A DNA stretch of 64,000 bases from Pseudomonadota bacterium. Its GTDB lineage: Bacteria; Pseudomonadota; Gammaproteobacteria; Steroidobacterales; Steroidobacteraceae. A program made the position numbers and the translations under genes. The stretch's first letter is position 1; each line of letters opens with the position of its first letter. The DNA is taken from positions 102,686 to 166,685 of the forward strand of contig JAKBCE010000005.1 in NCBI GenBank assembly GCA_021808195.1, given 5' to 3'. Below are positions 59,604 through 64,000 of the stretch, in pieces. A model generated the notes under the pieces. The model did no database searches and was not told the origin of the DNA. It worked only from the letters and a program-made list of their open reading frames with translations.

Positions 59604-59926
59604 GCGGCATTATCGCCGCAGCCAGATTTCGTGTACATGTGGCTACAGTGCAACAATCTGGATCTCTAATATGTTGCGCATGAACAACTATTCGGGGAGT
59701 GGTGATTCCGGTATTTTATCCTTATATTTCAATTAATTGAGTCTCTCGTGCCATACGACACCGGGATTCGTTGGCCATCCTGGGCTTTACAGAACAACAG
59801 TTTTGGGAATAGTCTCCGCGCCACACGCTGCGCCCGTAGCGCGTTTGCGACGGGCGTGAGCGAGGGTTTGTACCCTCTACAGACAGGCGACGACGCCCAG
59901 AACAGAACACTTGGGAGAACATACTG
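59604..59926. promoter_or_regulatory. AT-rich divergent promoter region and receptor leader
   Basis: This 323-bp region separates the divergent TPR/oxygenase and receptor genes. About 59640-59750 is far richer in A+T than the surroundings and holds the 12-bp palindrome TCAATTAATTGA (59729-59740). TATATT-like -10 boxes are nearby. The receptor side has two hairpins, CGCCCGT/ACGGGCG (59831-59856) and GAGGG/CCCTC (59862-59877), before a ribosome site TTGGGAG. No gene is seen here. Confidence 0.55.
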
Positions 59927-62900
59927 ATGACGAACAACACGCTTGTTCGGCGGGCCATACAAATTGCGCTCGCCAACGCAGCCGCAGTGACCGTTGCGCT
60001 GCCTGCGTTTGCCGCACCCGCCCCGCAGCCGCAAGTGCTGCCGACGCCGACCACGAAGAACGATTCCTCCGCCGACCAGGCGGCGCAGGGAATCAACATG
60101 CTCAAGGAGGTGGTGGTCACCGGCTCGCGCATCTACATCCCGGGCCTGAAATCAACGAGCCCGGTGACGTCCATCAGTGCAAAGGCGATTGCGGATACTG
60201 GCGCCACTTCGGTCGAGCAGGTCCTGAACCAGCTGCCGCAGGTCACGGCGAGCAACGGCAACATGGACTCGAACGGCTCGTCGGGCATTTCCACGGTCGA
60301 TCTGCGTAACCTCGGCCCGACCCGCACCCTGGTGCTGATCAACGGCCGGCGTCTGATGCCGGGCGATCTGTCTCCCTCCGGCGGCATCACGAACGCCGCG
60401 GACATCAACAACATTCCGACCGCGCTCGTGGAGCGCGTCGACGTGTTGACCGGCGGCGCCTCTTCGGTATACGGCGCCGACGCGGTCGCGGGCGTCGTCA
60501 ACTTCGTGATGAACGACCACTTCCAGGGCTTCGAGATCGATGCCAACGCATCGGCCTATCAGCACAGCCAGCATGAGGGCTTCTACGGAAGCTTAGCGCC
60601 GGCGGCCGGTTATGGCTCGGCCTCCAGCTCCACGATGGATGGGGCCGACAAAAACATCACGTTCATCATGGGCAGCGATTTTGCCGGTGGCAAGGGCAAC
60701 GCCACGGCCTACGTCAGCTGGCGCAAGGTGCAGCCGGTACTGCAGTCGACTCGCGACTTCAGCCGCTGCTCACTCTCCTCGAACTCCAAGGGCGTAGTGT
60801 CCTGCAGCGGATCGAGCACGACTCCCGCTGGCGGCTTCCTCTTTACCGACCCGCCGGGTATGAACGGGTACGACTTCTCGTTCAACGGTCTCGGCAAATC
60901 CAGCGTTAACCCGAAGACCGGCCAGTTCGTTCCCTTCACCGGCGATTTCAACTACGGGCCGTACAACTACTACCAGCGCTCGGATACGCGCTGGAACGGC
61001 GGTTATTTCGCCCATTACAACATCGACGACAATCATCAGGTCTTCAGCGAATTCATGATGATGTCGGATCACACCGTGGCGCAGATCGCACCGAGCGGCG
61101 CGTTCCTGGTGTCGGGCCTGGGCGTCAATCCAGTCACCGGACTGCCCGATGGCGGCTGGTCGGTCAACTGCAACAACCCGCTGTTGTCCGCGCAGGAACA
61201 GCAGACGATGTGCGAAGGTGCGACCACCGGCAATGCGTCGGTGCTGTTCGGGCGCCGCAACGTCGAGGGCGGAAACCGCCAGGACGATCTGCGGCACACT
61301 GCGTTCCGCATCGTGATCGGCACCAAGGGCAACATCAACGACAACCTGACGTACAACGCGTACTTCCAGGAAGGGCTCACGCTGCTCGCGGATCACTACA
61401 ACAACGACGTCTCGAAGCTGAAGCTGAGCAATGCGCTGAACGCGGTGCTCGATCCGGCGACGGGGCAGGTGGTTTGCGCCGCGAACGCCAATGGCGCCAA
61501 CGGTGCGCCGGGCTGCGTGCCATACGACATCTGGGGCCAGGGAACTCCCTATTCCAGCCAGTACACCAATGCCGCCGGTGGCCCGAGCGCGGCCGCAGTG
61601 GCCTACATCTCGGCTCCGGGCTCCGAGCAGGGCCAGACCGAGGAGCGGATCTATCACGCGGACTTCACGTACGACGGCACCTCGGCGGGCCTGAAGACGC
61701 CGTGGGCCAACGAGGGCCTGGTGACCAACTTCGGTGCAGAATACCGCGAGGAATTCGCGGTGCTGCATCCGGACGAGGAGTACCTGACGGGCGATCTGGC
61801 CGGCCAGGGTCAAAAGATCCTGCCGATCAATGCCGGGCTCAGCGTCAAGGAAGGCTTCATCGAGATGCGCTTGCCGCTGGTTGAGGACAAGCCGTGGGCC
61901 AAGGAAATTTCGATCAACCCGGGCTACCGCTATTCGAAGTACGACATTGGTTTCTCGACCAACACGTACAAGATCATGGCGGACTGGTCTCCGGATTCGA
62001 GCTTCCGCTTCCGCGGCGGTTACAACCGCGCCGTGCGCGCGCCCAACCTCGGTGAGCTGTTCGGTGCGGTGCGTGTCGCGCTCGATGGCAGCGAGGATCC
62101 GTGCGCTACGTCCGGCTTCGGTAGCAGCCCGGCCGTGGCGACTGCGGCGCAGTGCGCGGCGCATGGCGTCACGGCGGCTCAGTACGGCACCCTTGGCGAA
62201 GCGGGCAACCCGGCTGGCCAGTACAACGGTCTGGTCGGTGGCAACCCGCATCTGAAGCCGGAGACAGCCGACACCTACACGTTCGGCGTGGTTTACACCC
62301 CGACGTACCTGCCGAGCTTGAGTGCCACCCTCGACTACTACGACATCAAGATCAATCAGGTCATCAGCACGTACGGGGCGAACCTGATCGTCAACCAGTG
62401 CGTGCTGCAGAACAATCCGTTCTTCTGCAATCTGGTGCATCGCGATGCGTCGGGCTCGATCTGGTTCTCCAACAGCGGCTACGTGATCGATCCGACTGAA
62501 AACCTGGGCTACCTGTGGGAGCGCGGCGTCGACGTCGGGTTGCATTACCGTGAGAACCTCGGCCGCTTCGGTGCGATCGACTACAACTTCAACGGCACGT
62601 ACGTCGGTTCGTTCATCACCGAGCCGTATCCGGGATCCGGCTCGTATGATTGCGCCGGCTACTTCGGTGGCACCTGCGGCAACCCGATGCCCAAGTGGCG
62701 TCATACGTTGACGGCGACCTGGGAAACCCCGATCCAGAGCCTGTATGTGGGTGCGCGGTGGCGGCACTTCGGGAATACCGAAATCGACGCGGCGAGCCCG
62801 GCTCCGCTGCTGGCGGGGTCATTCGCCAAGGCCTATCAGTACACCGGAACTCGTGACTACCTGGATCTGAATGCGAGCTACATGGTGTACAAGGGTGTTC

Positions 62901-63055
62901 AGGTGCTGGTCGGCGTGAACAACGTGTTCGACAAGGATCCGCCGATTCTGCCGACCACCTCGATCTCGTCGGTGTTCTTCAACGGTAACACCTATCCGCA
63001 GGTGTACGACACGTTGGGACGTTACCTGTTCCTGAACGTCAAGGCGGATTTCTAA
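59927..63055 (+). CDS. TonB-dependent outer-membrane receptor
   Basis: A 1,042-residue outer-membrane receptor. ATG 59927 follows TTGGGAG and opens a signal peptide (RAIQIALANAAAVTVALPAFA). A TonB box-like stretch is EVVVTGSRIYIPG. The plug includes VEQVLNQLPQVT, LGPTRTLVLINGRRLMPG and ERVDVLTGGASSVYGADAVAGVVNF. The rest is a 22-strand barrel ending in YLFLNVKADF. It resembles the large xanthomonad/sphingomonad receptors that take up sugars, peptides or other complex compounds, rather than a clear siderophore receptor. Its ligand is unknown. A strong terminator follows immediately. Confidence 0.95.
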   Translation: MTNNTLVRRAIQIALANAAAVTVALPAFAAPAPQPQVLPTPTTKNDSSADQAAQGINMLKEVVVTGSRIYIPGLKSTSPVTSISAKAIADTGATSVEQVLNQLPQVTASNGNMDSNGSSGISTVDLRNLGPTRTLVLINGRRLMPGDLSPSGGITNAADINNIPTALVERVDVLTGGASSVYGADAVAGVVNFVMNDHFQGFEIDANASAYQHSQHEGFYGSLAPAAGYGSASSSTMDGADKNITFIMGSDFAGGKGNATAYVSWRKVQPVLQSTRDFSRCSLSSNSKGVVSCSGSSTTPAGGFLFTDPPGMNGYDFSFNGLGKSSVNPKTGQFVPFTGDFNYGPYNYYQRSDTRWNGGYFAHYNIDDNHQVFSEFMMMSDHTVAQIAPSGAFLVSGLGVNPVTGLPDGGWSVNCNNPLLSAQEQQTMCEGATTGNASVLFGRRNVEGGNRQDDLRHTAFRIVIGTKGNINDNLTYNAYFQEGLTLLADHYNNDVSKLKLSNALNAVLDPATGQVVCAANANGANGAPGCVPYDIWGQGTPYSSQYTNAAGGPSAAAVAYISAPGSEQGQTEERIYHADFTYDGTSAGLKTPWANEGLVTNFGAEYREEFAVLHPDEEYLTGDLAGQGQKILPINAGLSVKEGFIEMRLPLVEDKPWAKEISINPGYRYSKYDIGFSTNTYKIMADWSPDSSFRFRGGYNRAVRAPNLGELFGAVRVALDGSEDPCATSGFGSSPAVATAAQCAAHGVTAAQYGTLGEAGNPAGQYNGLVGGNPHLKPETADTYTFGVVYTPTYLPSLSATLDYYDIKINQVISTYGANLIVNQCVLQNNPFFCNLVHRDASGSIWFSNSGYVIDPTENLGYLWERGVDVGLHYRENLGRFGAIDYNFNGTYVGSFITEPYPGSGSYDCAGYFGGTCGNPMPKWRHTLTATWETPIQSLYVGARWRHFGNTEIDAASPAPLLAGSFAKAYQYTGTRDYLDLNASYMVYKGVQVLVGVNNVFDKDPPILPTTSISSVFFNGNTYPQVYDTLGRYLFLNVKADF

Positions 63056-63092
63056 TCCCCGCCCGAACGTTTGGCGCAAGCTGACGACTAAT

Positions 63093-63127
63093 GCCCCCCG
63101 CGACGTCCGTCGCGGGGGGCATTTTTT
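63093..63127 (+). terminator. rho-independent terminator of the TonB-dependent receptor
   Basis: GCCCCCCGCGAC (63093-63104) pairs perfectly with GTCGCGGGGGGC (63109-63120) across a 4-nt loop, followed by A and six T (63121-63127). It lies 38 nt after the receptor stop. The group II intron begins two bases past this T-run. Confidence 0.95.
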
Positions 63128-63128
63128 C

Positions 63129-63881
63129 GTGCGCCCGGCACGGGCGCACTCTTGTGGGTGTAAGTCCCACCGCGAGCTGGTCACGGCGAGCGAAGTGAAG
63201 CGCAACTGCGGAAGGGTGACCGACCGTGGGGAGGAAGCGCGGAGCGAAACTGCGACCCGATGGACAAGAACCGGATAGAAGGCACCGCCTGAGCAGGGCG
63301 AGCGGGCAGAAAACCGCGAAGCTCTCGTGGCCAAGGCTCAGGTGGTGTAAATCCGGCGGGTGTGCGGTGAGGGAGTGCGCTCTTACCCGGGGAGATCCCG
63401 CCTTGCGGCCGAAAGGTTGACGTGGCGACACGGAGCGGGAAGTCAGCAGAGGCCGTAGTAGCCGCAAGGCGAAGGGCCGAACGAGAAGGAGCGTTTCAAC
63501 GGCGGATCGATGACGAACGGAAGGCATCAGATGCCCGCTGCGGCGGGGCGGGGTGTGGTGAGGCGGGGTGAAGCCCCGTCGGAAGCACCCAGCGATGAAC
63601 CGGGCGTCCCGCGATCCGAAGCGAAGGGCGCAGGGTCGGCATTGCTTCGGCGGATGCTGACGAGGGAGAACATGCAACGCGCTTGGAAGCGCGTGAAGGC
63701 GAACAAGGGAGCCGCAGGGGTCGATGGGCTGGACATTGACCAGACCGCCGAGCATCTGAAGCAGGCATGGCATGGGATCAGGGAGGGGTTGCAGAGTGGT
63801 ACGTACCGGCCCAGTCCGGTACGCCGTGTGGGCATCCCGAAACCGGACGGCAGCGAGCGGGAGCTGGGTATCCCGACGGTT
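63129..63881 (+). mobile_element. group II intron, 5' part only
   Basis: The intron begins with the consensus GTGCG at 63129. Its first stem, GTGCGCCC/GGGCGCAC (63129-63149), and the following GTGGGTGTAAGTCCCAC are typical of domain I of bacterial group II introns. Domains I-IV-like sequence runs to the maturase frame (63510 onward). The element is cut near 63881; no domain V or VI is present. It sits directly after the receptor's terminator, the site preference known for class C introns, although the class was not proved. Confidence 0.85.
63510..63881 (+). pseudogene. ltrA: group II intron reverse transcriptase/maturase, 3'-truncated
   Basis: Only the N-terminus of the intron-encoded reverse transcriptase is left (about 125 codons). 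It contains MQRAWKRVKANKGAAGVDGL, GTYRPSPVRRVGIPKPDG and ERELGIPTV, the conserved RT-0/RT-1 region. The residues normally following GIPTV (aspartate and the DRLIQQA helix) are replaced by unrelated sequence, with a stop at 63924-63926. The catalytic YADD, maturase and endonuclease parts are absent, so it cannot work. Confidence 0.9.
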
Positions 63882-64000
63882 AGCACGAACTACCCAGTTC
63901 CCCAACGAGTCTTTGGGATGGGCTGAGGTCCGCCACCCCTTCCACCCCCTTCGAGGACAGCGCTTCCCCGTACTCAAGACCCGCCGCGTCGGCGGGACCG
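63882..64000 (+). CDS. fragment of a possible Y4bD/Y4pK (DUF5372)-like mobile-element protein
   Basis: After the intron break a new frame (frame 1) reads ESLGWAEVRHPFHPLRGQRF then PVLKTRRVGG to the window edge. The AEVRHPFHPLRG pattern resembles the small Y4bD/Y4pK (DUF5372) proteins found beside insertion sequences. The start codon is not clear (TTG near 63913 is possible), and only about 40 codons are visible. If correct, a second element inserted into and removed the rest of the intron. Confidence 0.45.

Noticed and set aside
60770..62767. 665-codon open frame antisense to the TonB-dependent receptor
   Set aside because: It is the mirror of a well-supported receptor in GC-rich DNA; its translation has no family resemblance and no ribosome site.
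63039..63977. 312-codon minus-strand frame over the intron
   Set aside because: It crosses the structured intron RNA and the terminator; it is a shadow of the ribozyme and maturase.

Overview
The window is 64 kb of GC-rich chromosomal DNA (visibly about two thirds G+C) with densely packed bacterial genes. A TonB-dependent receptor beside 2-oxoglutarate/Fe(II) oxygenases, a PrkA/DUF444/SpoVR trio, a KdpFABCDE potassium system, a GH57/GlgC/GlgP glycogen cluster and oxygen-independent coproporphyrinogen oxidase suggest a gammaproteobacterium of the Xanthomonadales/Nevskiales/Steroidobacterales kind. That placement is an inference from gene content and protein style; no rRNA gene is present to test it. 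I saw no tRNA, rRNA or CRISPR array.

Layout. 1-11.4 kb (minus strand): glutamate synthase (gltB, gltD) followed by a truncated large FAD/Fe-S oxidoreductase of the DUF3683/GlcD type, preceded by a good promoter and a roughly 310-nt structured leader; then an MscS-type channel. 11.4-15.4 kb (plus): a MarR-type regulator broken by a frameshift and a stop, a palindrome, and a translationally coupled trio of SAM methyltransferase, ABC ATPase and fused permease/substrate-binding protein. 15.4-18 kb: an orphan ParB-like protein and a MATE exporter. 18-21.8 kb: a secreted GH3 glucosidase and a convergent LacI-family regulator; both promoters carry almost the same operator at the same place. 21.8-26.8 kb: hemN, a rhomboid protease, a lipoprotein, KDPG aldolase and LD-carboxypeptidase.

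26.9-34.9 kb (plus): a complete kdpFABCDE operon preceded by an overlapping 31-codon membrane-peptide gene. 35-40 kb (minus): a four-gene signalling operon encoding a TonB-domain protein, a membrane PAS-HPt-CheA-like ATPase kinase, a CheY-like regulator and a CheX-type phosphatase; this is the best candidate here for a little-described system. 40.6-47.7 kb (plus): PrkA kinase, DUF444 and SpoVR proteins, then an EF-G paralogue. 47.7-53.8 kb (minus): glycogen phosphorylase, ADP-glucose pyrophosphorylase, a GH57 enzyme and an LEA14-like lipoprotein.

53.9-63.1 kb: small exported proteins, a PKHD-type dioxygenase, a two-domain aspartic protease, a TPR/2OG-oxygenase protein and a large TonB-dependent receptor with its own strong terminator. 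Immediately after that terminator's T-run a group II intron begins. Its maturase gene is cut off after about 125 codons, and a different coding frame, probably from another mobile element, runs off the end of the window.
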